From: CAYWKU01 sp964459325
GTDB lineage: Bacteria; RBG-13-61-14; CAYWKU01
DNA: 64,000 nt
Assembly: GCA_964459325.1 (NCBI GenBank)
Contig: CAYWKU010000017.1
Span: forward strand, 7,282 to 71,281
Direction: 5' to 3'
Numbering within the stretch: position 1 is the first letter of the stretch; each line of letters starts with the position of its first letter. A program made the translations under genes and the position numbers. Under the pieces are notes generated by a model, which saw only the letters and a list, made by a program, of their open reading frames with translations, had not been told where the DNA came from and searched no databases. Shown in pieces: positions 41,848-50,273 of this stretch.

Positions 41848-42928
41848 AAACGCATCAAAAATTTACTACTTCGATTGCGAAGAATTAAAAGATCTGGACA
41901 AAGGTTCACAGGTAATAGTGGAAACGGAACTCGGACTTGGATTGGGGTCAGTTGTGGAACCTCCCAGGCAGGCCGACGAGAAGGAAATACCCGGTGAGCT
42001 GAAAAGGGTCATACGCCAAGTGGACGATTCGGACCTGGAGAGGCGAAAAAAGAATCGCGAAAGGGAAAAACATGCCTTCGACATGTGCTGGAAGCTCATA
42101 AATGAGAAAAAACTCCAAATGAAACTCGTGAACGTGGAGTACTTCTACGACGCCTCCAAGGCCATTTTCTACTTCACCGCCGAGCATCGCGTTGATTTTC
42201 GGGAACTGGTGCGCGACCTGGCCCGTACCCTGCACACACGCATAGAGATGAAGCAAATAGGGGTACGCGATGAGACCAAGATGATGGGCGGCATCGGATG
42301 CTGCGGCCAGCCTGTCTGCTGCGCCACCTTCCTGCGGGAATTTCAACCGGTCAGCGTGAAGATGGCCAAGGAGCAGAACCTGGCCATGAATCCCGGCAAG
42401 ATTTCGGGATTGTGCGGAAGGCTGATGTGCTGCCTTTCTTACGAATGTGACGTATACGAAGAAATGGGAAGGGACATGCCCAAAAGAGGCAAAACCATAG
42501 AAACCCCCGACGGAACCGCAAAGGTGGTTGACGTCAACGTGCTTAAAAGGGAGGTAACCGTGGCAACCGAGGAAGGCGGCATGAACACCCTGCCCATAGA
42601 AAATATAAATCCCTCTACCTCCTCGGATTCGGAAGAAGAAGAAAAGGAAGAGGTGGAAGAAGAGGAAATTTCGGAAACTACGGAAGAATTTCTTCAAACC
42701 ATGGAATTTTCTCCCGATTCCGACCAAGCGTCACAAGAGCCGCAACCCGAAGAAGCGCCTTCCGAGCCGGCCCGGAAACCTCCGGCGGAGCCGATGGACT
42801 TTGACCTGCCGCAGGTCAAACCCCTGGAAAGTGAGCAGCCGAAAGAACAGAAGAAGAAAAAGCGCTCGAGAAGACGAAACAGGCGCAGGGGAAAAAAGAA
42901 AAAAGCAAAGTCCGGCGATGCACAATAA
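41819..42928 (+). CDS. RicT/PSP1-domain regulatory protein
   Basis: A 369-residue PSP1 protein of the RicT (YaaT) type, an Fe-S and RNA-maturation factor in Bacillus. The PSP1 region (residues 1-270) contains GGIGCCGQPVCCATFL and GLCGRLMCCLSYE, four close Cys that bind a cluster in the family. The last 100 residues are very acidic (SDSEEEEKEEVEEEEISE) then very basic (KKKKRSRRRNRRRGKKKKAKS), not normally seen in RicT. Start ATG at 41819 with AGGAGG upstream, overlapping the end of holB. Confidence 0.92.
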   Translation: MKTIVGIQFKNASKIYYFDCEELKDLDKGSQVIVETELGLGLGSVVEPPRQADEKEIPGELKRVIRQVDDSDLERRKKNREREKHAFDMCWKLINEKKLQMKLVNVEYFYDASKAIFYFTAEHRVDFRELVRDLARTLHTRIEMKQIGVRDETKMMGGIGCCGQPVCCATFLREFQPVSVKMAKEQNLAMNPGKISGLCGRLMCCLSYECDVYEEMGRDMPKRGKTIETPDGTAKVVDVNVLKREVTVATEEGGMNTLPIENINPSTSSDSEEEEKEEVEEEEISETTEEFLQTMEFSPDSDQASQEPQPEEAPSEPARKPPAEPMDFDLPQVKPLESEQPKEQKKKKRSRRRNRRRGKKKKAKSGDAQ

Positions 42929-43457
42929 CAAATCACTCGCGCTCGCTCGCGCTCTCAAAAAAATTGCGCCGCTCGTGACGGTGGCGTTTATATGTATATT
43001 ACTTTTCTCCGGCGCATCTCCCGCCGACGAAGACTACCTGCCCCGCAAATGGGAAAAGTTTGAGCTGGACAAAACCATGAACGAGCTGAAGAACGACCTC
43101 ACACTTTTCAAATGCAACGAACCGACTTCAAAAGCCACCAGGTGCACACTCGCCGGCTATCCCGGGAGGGATGATTTCGTGGTTCTGAAGTTCTACAGGA
43201 ATAAACTCGCCTCCGCGGCCCGGTTCAGATACAAAACCGACTGGGAAAAAACGCTCACACAACTAAAGGAGCGACTGGGCGACCCGACCTTTTCGGCCTA
43301 CCGCTCCTCCCGGGCCGTCGCATACATCTGGCAGGACAATCAAACCCATATCACCCTCACCCACCTGCTCGAGCATAACTACGTGATTTACGAAATCCGC
43401 GACGTGGCCACCGAAGCCCTTTACCGCAAGTCCGTCGCCGGTAGCTCTTCGGATTAA
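42918..43457 (+). CDS. Secreted hypothetical protein
   Basis: A 179-residue protein with a signal-peptide-like N-terminus (VTVAFICILLFSGASPADED). The rest is one small domain: MNELKNDLTLFKCNE, VVLKFYRNKLASAARFRYK, LKERLGDPTFSAYRSSRAVAYIW, HITLTHLLEHNYVIYEI. The order recalls the C-terminal domain of the lipoprotein at 11822-12595. The ATG at 42918 lies within the end of ricT (11 bp overlap), so it is translated with that operon. The stop abuts the stop of the convergent Omp85-like gene with no base between. Function unknown. Confidence 0.75.
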   Translation: MHNNKSLALARALKKIAPLVTVAFICILLFSGASPADEDYLPRKWEKFELDKTMNELKNDLTLFKCNEPTSKATRCTLAGYPGRDDFVVLKFYRNKLASAARFRYKTDWEKTLTQLKERLGDPTFSAYRSSRAVAYIWQDNQTHITLTHLLEHNYVIYEIRDVATEALYRKSVAGSSSD

Positions 43458-44690
43458 TCAGAAAACGGTGCCGAAGTTGAAGTAAGTGGAAAACCGCTCC
43501 TCCCTGCTGAACCCCACGTCCGCTCTTCCCATCAGATTGGGGGGAGTGGTAAACCGGAAGCCGAATCCGCCGGTATACTTCCACTCCTTGTCGAAGGACT
43601 CGCTCCATGACCTGTCGCTCATGAACACTCTGCCCGAATCGAAGAAGAAGTTTCCGTCAACTATGAAATCTATGGGTATCTTCAAAGGCTCTATATCTAT
43701 GTGATAGATGTGATAGCGGAACTCAGTGTTGGTCAATATGCTTCCTTTTCCCCGAAAGCGCCCTTCCCAATATCCTCGAAGCGTGTTTCTTCCCCCGACA
43801 TAAGGCATGGCCCACCAGGGAATATCCTTCGGCTTTCCCTCCATAACTTCGCCCCTGGCGTGAAAGGCCAGCACGTTATAGTTGCCGAACAGTAGAAAAT
43901 AGGCCCTCATATCCCCCATGTAACGGGTATAGTCGTAGTCGGAGCCGAAGTAAGGCCCGGCGTCCTCGGCGAATATCTCGAGACGCGTTCCGCGAGTGGG
44001 ACGCCACTGGTGGTTCCGGGTGGAGCGGATAAGCGCCATCCCCCAGCCGCTGGCCGCCCTGTCCTTCATTCCGGGCAGCTCGTTGTACACCACCTGTGCC
44101 TGAGGCAAATCGTCGTGGTCTCCTTCGTCTACCCACACCTGCCGGTAAAATTTCTGAAGCGCCACATAATAATTTTCGCTCAGCCTTTTGCCCGCGGTAA
44201 ACCGCTGCGTGACGTTTATATACTCCACGGTCGCCTCGTCGCCAACTTCATCGTCTTCGGGGTCGTACATGTGGTTGGAAGTGTCGTTGCCCACCCCGAA
44301 AACCCTCAAATCCGGTATCTGGTCAAACTCTGTGTACATCATGAAGTACCAGTATCTGTCACCTTCCCCTATTCTCGGAAGCATAAACAATAATTCGTAA
44401 ATCTGGTACTGGTTGGTGGTATAGATATTCGCCAGGTCCACCATCATCGGCTCGCCGAAAAGGTTCGACGCCTTGAGCTTAACCCCCGAGCCTGCGCCGG
44501 TGTCGGGGTTCATCTTGAACCGGGGCAAAACGCCGGTTTCCTTCTCTGCCGAGTATTCGCCGGTTATCCCCTCCCTCAAGTCGCTCTGCTCTTCCGCGCT
44601 CACCGGAGTGAAAGCGTATAAAGCTATAAGAGCTCCCAATACGATTAAAAGCCATGCGCGGCGAATTCCATAACCTTTTTTCAGAGACAT
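43458..44690 (-). CDS. Omp85/D15-like outer membrane protein
   Basis: A protein of about 410 residues with a signal peptide (IVLGALIALYAFTPVSAEE) and a C-terminal barrel ending in Phe (FNFGTVF), the sorting signal of outer membrane proteins. The Omp85 motif appears as GGRNTLRGYWEGRFRGKGS (LRGY instead of VRGY), and many alternating strands follow. There are no POTRA domains, so it resembles patatin-like or TamA-free short members. ATG at 44690 is used with GGAGGGG upstream, not the TTG at 44702. Predicted to sit in the outer membrane; the partner is not in the window. Confidence 0.88.
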   Translation of the reverse strand: MSLKKGYGIRRAWLLIVLGALIALYAFTPVSAEEQSDLREGITGEYSAEKETGVLPRFKMNPDTGAGSGVKLKASNLFGEPMMVDLANIYTTNQYQIYELLFMLPRIGEGDRYWYFMMYTEFDQIPDLRVFGVGNDTSNHMYDPEDDEVGDEATVEYINVTQRFTAGKRLSENYYVALQKFYRQVWVDEGDHDDLPQAQVVYNELPGMKDRAASGWGMALIRSTRNHQWRPTRGTRLEIFAEDAGPYFGSDYDYTRYMGDMRAYFLLFGNYNVLAFHARGEVMEGKPKDIPWWAMPYVGGRNTLRGYWEGRFRGKGSILTNTEFRYHIYHIDIEPLKIPIDFIVDGNFFFDSGRVFMSDRSWSESFDKEWKYTGGFGFRFTTPPNLMGRADVGFSREERFSTYFNFGTVF

Positions 44691-44761
44691 AATCCCCTCC
44701 AAATCAACTTTGGCATTGCGACAATTTCCGAATATTAGGGCATCGGGGGGTTAATGTCAAT

Positions 44762-44860
44762 AATACGAGCATCCGCGGCGCCAATTCCATCATCGCGCTG
44801 CGCTGCTGCATCGAATCCGGCTACTTCGAATCCTACTGGGAGTCCCGCAGAACCGCTTAA
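44762..44860 (+). pseudogene. Transposase C-terminal remnant (ISKra4-like)
   Basis: Thirty-two in-frame codons ending at TAA read NTSIRGANSIIALRCCIESG followed by YFESYWESRRTA. The pattern GAN-x-I-x-ALRC-x(5-7)-G-x-FE-x-x-WE-x-R is the usual C-terminus of ISKra4-family transposases. No coding continues upstream and no inverted repeats are visible, so it is a degraded fragment, 100 bp before the DUF433/DUF5615 pair. Confidence 0.6.
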
Positions 44861-44960
44861 CCGCATCCACCAATCATGTCGCACACCCGGCGCCAGCGTT
44901 TGAGCGTTTGGACAACATGAAAAATATGTTAATCTAAAAGGTGAGACAGGAGAGCGGAAA

Positions 44961-45188
44961 ATGGACGACGAAAATCTCTTGGAGCGAATAACCACCAACG
45001 ATTCAATCTTCGGCGGCAAGCCCCTCATAAAAAACCGCAGGATAGCCGTCGAACATATCACCGGCATGCTCAAACGGGGAGCCGAAGAAAAGGAAATACT
45101 CGACGCATACCCGTTCCTCGCTCAGGAAGATATCGACGCGTGCAAAAAGTGGCAAGAAAAGCACGGTTCCGGAAGCGGCGCGAAATGA
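44961..45188 (+). CDS. DUF433 domain protein, probable antitoxin
   Basis: A 75-residue DUF433 protein with the standard motif ITTNDSIFGGKPLIKNRRIAVEHITGMLKRGAEEKEILDAYPFLAQEDIDACKKW. DUF433 proteins are small helical (DNA-binding-like) and often paired with a PIN-like DUF5615 partner as a putative toxin-antitoxin system. The start has AGGAG upstream; the stop overlaps the ATG of the partner (ATGA, 45185-45188). It lies next to a transposase remnant, which fits a mobile origin. Confidence 0.88.
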   Translation: MDDENLLERITTNDSIFGGKPLIKNRRIAVEHITGMLKRGAEEKEILDAYPFLAQEDIDACKKWQEKHGSGSGAK

Positions 45189-45520
45189 AGATAGTTGCCG
45201 ACGCGAACGTGAGCGGATTCGCAGTGCGCCACCTTAAGGACAAAGGCCACGATGTCCTGTGGCTGGCGGACATGCGCGGAGACTTGCCGGATACCGAAGT
45301 AGTCGAAACCGCCAAAAAAAGAGAATCCATCATAATCACCACGGATGCCGACTTCGGCGAAAACTTTCTCGGCGAAAACGACCCTCACCCGGCCATCGTC
45401 AGACTGGTAAACGTGCCCCCGGCCATGCAGGCCGACGCCCTGAACTCGCTTATCGAGCTGCAGGGCAGCAAGCTGGCGCCGGGCGCCGTTATCACCGGCG
45501 GCATCGGCCAAGAGGAATAG
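45185..45520 (+). CDS. DUF5615 PIN-like protein, probable toxin
   Basis: A 111-residue PIN-like nuclease (DUF5615). The start ATG (MKIVADANVSGFAVRHLKDKGHDVLWLADM) is chosen over an upstream in-frame codon because it overlaps the DUF433 stop. The acidic residues Asp6 in DANV, Asp in ADMRGDLPDTEVV and TTDADFGE form the metal site of PIN folds. It is expected to cut RNA. No database search was possible. Confidence 0.85.
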   Translation: MKIVADANVSGFAVRHLKDKGHDVLWLADMRGDLPDTEVVETAKKRESIIITTDADFGENFLGENDPHPAIVRLVNVPPAMQADALNSLIELQGSKLAPGAVITGGIGQEE

Positions 45521-45546
45521 AGGCGTCGGGGATGGAGGAATAAAAG

Positions 45547-45735
45547 ATGCCGGTGGACAAGGAGCTTTTGGACTTATTGGTTTGCCCCAAGTGCAAGGGC
45601 GAGCTCGAATTGAAGGACGAGGGGGCGGGACTTATATGCCAAGCGTGCAAGCTGATGTACCCCATCGAGGACGACATACCGGTGATGCTGATAGACGAAG
45701 CGGTGGACATCGAATCCGCCGGAGAGGGTTCATAA
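45547..45735 (+). CDS. Trm112 family protein
   Basis: A 62-residue zinc-binding protein. LLDLLVCPKCKGELELKD and GLICQACKLMYPIEDDIPVMLIDEA are the Trm112 core, with two CxxC pairs. Bacterial relatives (YcaR) are usually next to lipid or LPS genes, and here a heptosyltransferase-like gene follows. GGAGG upstream supports the ATG. Confidence 0.93.
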   Translation: MPVDKELLDLLVCPKCKGELELKDEGAGLICQACKLMYPIEDDIPVMLIDEAVDIESAGEGS

Positions 45736-45741
45736 CTTCAA

Positions 45742-46779
45742 GTGGCGAAAGCGCTGGTTATTCAGACCGCTTTTCTCGGGGACGTGGTGCTCACTACGCC
45801 CCTTTTTCGCGCTCTGGCCGATAACTACAACATGAAAACGGCGGCGGTGGTAACTCCCGCCGGGGCCGCCATACTGGGCCACCCGGCTCAACCGGTCGCC
45901 GGTCTCGAGAAAACCATTGCCTACGACAAACGCGGTTCCGACCGTGGGCTGACATCCTTTCTTAAACTCGCCGCCCGCCTGAAAAACGAACATTTCGACG
46001 TGTTGCTCAGCCCTCATCGCTCTTACCGGTCGGCGGCCCTCACGCTGCTCTCACGGGCGCCCGCACGGGTGGGATTCGATGAAAACGCCCTTCCCTTCGC
46101 CTGGACTCAAAGGGTGCCCCGAGACCGCAACATCCACGACGTTGAGCGAAATTTGAGCCTCCTGGAGCCGCTCGGCGGTCTGCCCGAAGATTTCTCCCCG
46201 AAACCGGAAGTCGCCGTCACCCCGGAAGGCCGAACCGGAGCCGAAAGAATCGCCGGAGAATTTCTGTCCGCGCCGCTGAAAATCGGTGTAGCGCCGGGGT
46301 CCGTCTGGGGGACGAAAAGATGGCTCCCAGAGCGGTTCGCTGAAGTAATGGAGGCTTTAACTGACCGAAAAGGCGCGAAATTCGCACTGGTCGGCGGCCC
46401 GGATGACCGGGCGTCCACCGCCACCGTCGCCGGACTCACCTCCGCCGAATGCACGGACACGGCGGGAGAAACAAACGTACAGGAAATGGCGGCGTTGATT
46501 TCCCATCTCGACCTTTTCATCACCAACGACTCCGGGGCCATGCACGTTGCAGCGGCTCTGGAAGTGCCGGTGGTGGCCATTTTCGGGCCCACCGTTCCCG
46601 GTTTCGGCTTCACTCCTTATACGGACAAAGCAAAGGTCATAGAACCGGAAAATCCACCCCGTTGCCGACCCTGCAACCCTCACGGTCCCCGCCAGTGCCC
46701 CGAAGGGCATTTCGATTGCATGAAAAACATATCCGTCAAAGCCGTTGTAAACGCCGCCCTCGAACTGCTGAAAGCATAA
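45742..46779 (+). CDS. Glycosyltransferase family 9, heptosyltransferase-like
   Basis: A 345-residue GT-B enzyme of the WaaC/WaaF type that adds ADP-heptose to lipopolysaccharide core. The N-terminus (VAKALVIQTAFLGDVVLTTPLF), PGSVWGTKRWLPERFAEV, DLFITNDSGAMHVAAALEVPVVAIFGPT and CPEGHFDCMKNI are typical. Starts with GTG at 45742, 6 bp after the Trm112 gene, so an operon. The last segment has the Cys pair common in this family. Confidence 0.93.
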   Translation: MAKALVIQTAFLGDVVLTTPLFRALADNYNMKTAAVVTPAGAAILGHPAQPVAGLEKTIAYDKRGSDRGLTSFLKLAARLKNEHFDVLLSPHRSYRSAALTLLSRAPARVGFDENALPFAWTQRVPRDRNIHDVERNLSLLEPLGGLPEDFSPKPEVAVTPEGRTGAERIAGEFLSAPLKIGVAPGSVWGTKRWLPERFAEVMEALTDRKGAKFALVGGPDDRASTATVAGLTSAECTDTAGETNVQEMAALISHLDLFITNDSGAMHVAAALEVPVVAIFGPTVPGFGFTPYTDKAKVIEPENPPRCRPCNPHGPRQCPEGHFDCMKNISVKAVVNAALELLKA

Positions 46780-46925
46780 TCCCCGCCCCTTTCGGTTTAT
46801 TTCCTCATCGTTTACAATTCAACCCATGCTCAAGGTTCTCAAATACGGAGCGGCCCGCTCCGGAGTGCCCTGACTGCGTAAAAATTCCCCGGGTGTATCC
46901 CGGGCAAGAGGAGGTTTATCGCAAT

Positions 46926-47288
46926 ATGGCAAAAGAAAAGTTTTTTTACTCGGTCACGTCTTCCGTAAGCAATCCCGACAAGGCGGCCTTGCCGCTGGTG
47001 CTCGCATCCACGGCGCTTGACTCGGGCCACGACGTTATCGTCTGGCTGGCCACCGAAGGCGCCCTGCTTGCCCGCACCGGAAACGCCACTAAACTCTCAA
47101 GCCCGATATTCGGAAATATAGAAGAACTTTTAAGGAAAGCTGTCCATCTGGGAGGGAAGCTCGCCGTCTGCGGCACCTGCTGCAATTTCTATAAAATTTC
47201 CGATAACGACCTGGCCGAAGGTATCGAGAAACAGACCGCGCTCTGGGCCGTTGAAGCATCCATAGGAAGAAACTGCTTGACCTTTTAG
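46926..47288 (+). CDS. DsrE-family protein
   Basis: A 120-residue DsrE/DsrF-like protein: FYSVTSSVSNPDKAALPLVLASTALDSGHDVIVWLATEGALLARTG and the Cys-rich loop AVCGTCCNFYKI. Family members carry sulfur or bind small sulfur compounds. The ATG at 46926 has GAGGAGG upstream at a rather long distance. The same frame is open upstream without a start and includes a CPDC pair (ECPDCVKIPR), so a longer or formerly fused product is possible. A 15-codon ORF (46826-46873) precedes it. Confidence 0.8.
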   Translation: MAKEKFFYSVTSSVSNPDKAALPLVLASTALDSGHDVIVWLATEGALLARTGNATKLSSPIFGNIEELLRKAVHLGGKLAVCGTCCNFYKISDNDLAEGIEKQTALWAVEASIGRNCLTF

Positions 47289-47332
47289 AAACCGGTACTC
47301 ATATTTTAATGAAACTATGAAAGGGGCGTTGA

Positions 47333-48220
47333 ATGAAGGTACTGCTCACCGGCTCGACCGGTTTCGTCGGCAACCGTGTGGCTGCCCGGCTTCTGGATAA
47401 GGGGCACTCGGTGCGCGCCTTGGTGCGAAAGGGCAGCGAATCCAAACTTGCGGTCGCCGCCCGGTGCGAAATCTTCCACGGCGATGTAACCGAACGCCAA
47501 GGCCTCAAAAGCGCGGTGGACGGTTGCGAAGCGGTTGTTCACCTGGTGGGCGTCATCCGGGAATTCCCGGGGAAGGGGATTACCTTCCAGAGGCTTCATG
47601 TTGACGGCGCCCGCAACATCGCCGATGCCGCCGCCGAGGCGGGGGTGAAGCGTTTCGTGCACATGAGCGCGCTCGGGGCACGCGAAAACGCTCCCACCAA
47701 ATACTGGGCCACCAAATACGAAGCGGAAAAATACCTCAAATCCAAAGACCTGGAGCTTACCGTCTTCCGGCCTTCGGTGATTATCGGTCCCGGAGGCGAG
47801 TTCCCCGCTCTGCTCAAACAGATGGCCGGAGCGCCGCTCACGCCGGTGATTGGAAACGGCAACTACAAAATGCAGCCGGTGAGCGTTCTTGACATCGCCG
47901 AGCTTTTCGCACAGGCCCTCGAAAAACCCGTTACGCACGGCAAAGCCTATGAAGTCGGAGGGCCGGACGTGCTCACCTACGATGAAATGCTCCGGATTGC
48001 AGGCCAGGTGCTGGGCAAACCCGTAAGGACTATACACATCCCGGTGAGCCCGGTAAAAATCGCCGCGGCAATGCTTGACCGATTCGCCTCATGGCCCATA
48101 ACACGGGAGCAATTGAAGATGATAGCCGAGGACTCGGTGGCGGACACATCGCAACTGTCCGGGGATTTTCAAATAAAATTCGCTACTTATCGAGACGCAC
48201 TGGAGCGGGCTTTCAGGTAG
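47333..48220 (+). CDS. Extended SDR, NDUFA9-like NAD(P)-binding protein
   Basis: A 295-residue atypical short-chain dehydrogenase. NAD(P)-binding motif LLTGSTGFVGNRVAARLLDKGHSVRALVRKGSE is at the start, and VHLVGVIRE plus RFVHMSALGARENAPTKYWATKYEAEKYL place the active YxxxK region. Such NmrA/NDUFA9 proteins bind quinones or serve as assembly factors; complex I genes are not near. It is convergent with bioD (gap of 2 bp). Confidence 0.88.
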   Translation: MKVLLTGSTGFVGNRVAARLLDKGHSVRALVRKGSESKLAVAARCEIFHGDVTERQGLKSAVDGCEAVVHLVGVIREFPGKGITFQRLHVDGARNIADAAAEAGVKRFVHMSALGARENAPTKYWATKYEAEKYLKSKDLELTVFRPSVIIGPGGEFPALLKQMAGAPLTPVIGNGNYKMQPVSVLDIAELFAQALEKPVTHGKAYEVGGPDVLTYDEMLRIAGQVLGKPVRTIHIPVSPVKIAAAMLDRFASWPITREQLKMIAEDSVADTSQLSGDFQIKFATYRDALERAFR

Positions 48221-48222
48221 AC

Positions 48223-48912
48223 TCAGGCTGGGAGAGATGCCAGCACCTTCGTAACCAGCTTTTCTCCGTCGGGATGTTCACTCGGCGATTTGGCTTCCGG
48301 CGCATGCGATAAGCTCATGGGCCGGAAAGGCGTGATTTCCTCGATTATTTGAGCGTTCGTTTTTTTGGAAAGGTCGGAGGAGTTATCCGGCTCGTTCAGC
48401 ACCACTCCCGCCACTTCGATTTTCCTTTTCGCCGCCACCTCGAGGGTCAGCATGACGTGGTTAATGCAACCCAGCCGGTTGTGCGCCACCACCAGTAGAG
48501 GGATGTCCATTTCCCCGGCCAGGTCTATCATCAACCTGTCGGAAGTTATGGGCGCCATCAATCCCCCGGCGCCTTCCACTATCATCATCCTGTGTCGGGA
48601 GACAAGCTCCCGGAAGGAAACCCGGATGGTATCGAGGTCCACCTTCCGGCCCTCGTTACGCGCCGCCATCAGGGGAGCCAGCGGGTCTCGGAAAACCGCC
48701 GGGCATATCAGCGCTATAGAATCCTCCACTCCGGCGGCGCTTTTCAACATGTGCGCATCCTCCGGCATCATGTTCGCGCACCCGGTCTCGACCGGCTTCA
48801 TTACTCCCACGTCAATGCCGCGATTCACCAGCCCTGCGGCGAGTAAAGCGCCTACGAAAGTTTTGCCGACGCCCGTGTCGGCGCCGGTTATAAAAACGCC
48901 AATATCGGCCAT
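48223..48912 (-). CDS. bioD: Dethiobiotin synthetase
   Basis: BioD carboxylates 7,8-diaminopelargonate with ATP to form dethiobiotin. 229 residues, with P-loop GVFITGADTGVGKTFVGALLAAGL, KPVETGC and IVEGAGGLMAPI. It lies 2 bp after the end of bioA in the minus-strand bioB-bioF-bioA-bioD run. Length normal. Confidence 0.97.
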   Translation of the reverse strand: MADIGVFITGADTGVGKTFVGALLAAGLVNRGIDVGVMKPVETGCANMMPEDAHMLKSAAGVEDSIALICPAVFRDPLAPLMAARNEGRKVDLDTIRVSFRELVSRHRMMIVEGAGGLMAPITSDRLMIDLAGEMDIPLLVVAHNRLGCINHVMLTLEVAAKRKIEVAGVVLNEPDNSSDLSKKTNAQIIEEITPFRPMSLSHAPEAKSPSEHPDGEKLVTKVLASLPA

Positions 48913-48914
48913 AA

Positions 48915-50273
48915 TCAGCTAAGGTCTGTAATGGAGCCGGCCACCGCCTCCAGCAGAAGGTCGATTTGCTCATCGGAGATGCACAGCGGCGGGTTGAGTA
49001 TCACCACTTCCCCCAGCGGTCTTATTATAACACCATATTTTCTCGCCTGTCTACAGATATTTATGCTCTTTTGGGCCGCCGGCGGAAACGGCTCCCTGCT
49101 TTCCTTGTCCTGCACAATCTCTATGCCGGTCAGAACGCCCTTCTGCCTGACGTCACCCACGATGTCCAGCTGGGCGACCTTTTTAAGGCCCTCGGTCAAC
49201 CTTTCTATTTTAGGGGGCAAATTTTCCAGGGTCCGCTCCCGCTCGAAAACGTCCAAACTGGCTATCGCCGCCGCGCAGGCCAGTTGGTTACCTGTGTAGG
49301 TATGGCCGTGGTAAAAGGTGCGCAAATCCTCCTGCCGGGTCAGGAAAGCATCGAAAACCCGCTCGTTGGCCAGAGTGGCCGCCAGCGGCAGGTATCCGCC
49401 GGAGATTCCCTTGGCCAGCGCCATCAAATCCGGCGTAACGCCCTCCCATTCGCATGCGAACATTTTCCCCGTGCGTCCGAAACCCACCGCCACCTCGTCG
49501 GCTATCATAAGCACGTCATAGCGGTCACAAAGCTCGCGGACACGCTTCAGATGACCCGGGGGGGACGTCACCATGCCCGCAGCGCCTTGCACAAGCGGCT
49601 CGCATATCACCCCCACAATCTCGTCGGAGTGCTCCGCCAGCACCTCCTCCAGCTTGTCCAGGCAGCCTATCGAGCAGCCGGGGTAGCTCAAACCCAAAGG
49701 GCAGCGGTAACAGTAAGGCGCCGGGACCTGGTAAGTCTCGAACAAAAGAGGCCGGTATATTTCGTGGAAAAGCTCGATTCCCCCCACCGAAACAGAGCCT
49801 ACGGTATCGCCGTGATATGCGTTAGCGAATGTGGCGAACCGTGACCTGGATGGCCGGGGCTCGGAACATTGCCGCCAGTACTGGTAGGCGATTTTCAGAG
49901 CGATTTCAGCGGCTTCCGAGCCGGAATCCGAATAAAAAACCCTTATCAGACCCTCGGGGGCTATCTTTATCAGCCTTTCGGCGAATTCGGCGCTGGGAAT
50001 ATTGGCAAAGCCCAACAGGGTGGAGTGGGCTATCTTGTCCAGTTGCGACCGGACGGCTTCGTCGATTACCGGATGGCGGTGGCCGTGCACGTTGGTCCAC
50101 AGGGAGCTGATTCCGTCCAGGTAGCGGTTGCCGTCCACGTCGTACAGCCATGCGCCCTCCCCGCTTTCGATAACCAGCGGGTCGTTTTCAATCCAGTCCC
50201 GCATCGGGGTGAACGGGTGCCAGACGTACCGTATGTCTGTTTGTTTTATTCTCTTGGCATCTTCCGGTTTCAT
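48915..50273 (-). CDS. bioA: Adenosylmethionine-8-amino-7-oxononanoate aminotransferase
   Basis: A 452-residue class III PLP aminotransferase making 7,8-diaminopelargonic acid. WHPFTPMRDW at the N-terminus, SDSGSEAAEIALKIAYQYW, DEVAVGFGRTGKMFACEWEGVTPDLMALAKGISGGYLPLAAT with the PLP Lys, and HGHTYTGNQLACAAAIASLD are standard for BioA. Start overlaps the bioF stop by 4 bp (ATGA). Confidence 0.97.
   Translation of the reverse strand: MKPEDAKRIKQTDIRYVWHPFTPMRDWIENDPLVIESGEGAWLYDVDGNRYLDGISSLWTNVHGHRHPVIDEAVRSQLDKIAHSTLLGFANIPSAEFAERLIKIAPEGLIRVFYSDSGSEAAEIALKIAYQYWRQCSEPRPSRSRFATFANAYHGDTVGSVSVGGIELFHEIYRPLLFETYQVPAPYCYRCPLGLSYPGCSIGCLDKLEEVLAEHSDEIVGVICEPLVQGAAGMVTSPPGHLKRVRELCDRYDVLMIADEVAVGFGRTGKMFACEWEGVTPDLMALAKGISGGYLPLAATLANERVFDAFLTRQEDLRTFYHGHTYTGNQLACAAAIASLDVFERERTLENLPPKIERLTEGLKKVAQLDIVGDVRQKGVLTGIEIVQDKESREPFPPAAQKSINICRQARKYGVIIRPLGEVVILNPPLCISDEQIDLLLEAVAGSITDLS

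Noticed and set aside
44810..44860. TTCGAATCC in a stem-rich context, considered as a tRNA T-arm
   Set aside because: No matching acceptor or anticodon arms; the stretch is explained as coding remnant of a transposase.
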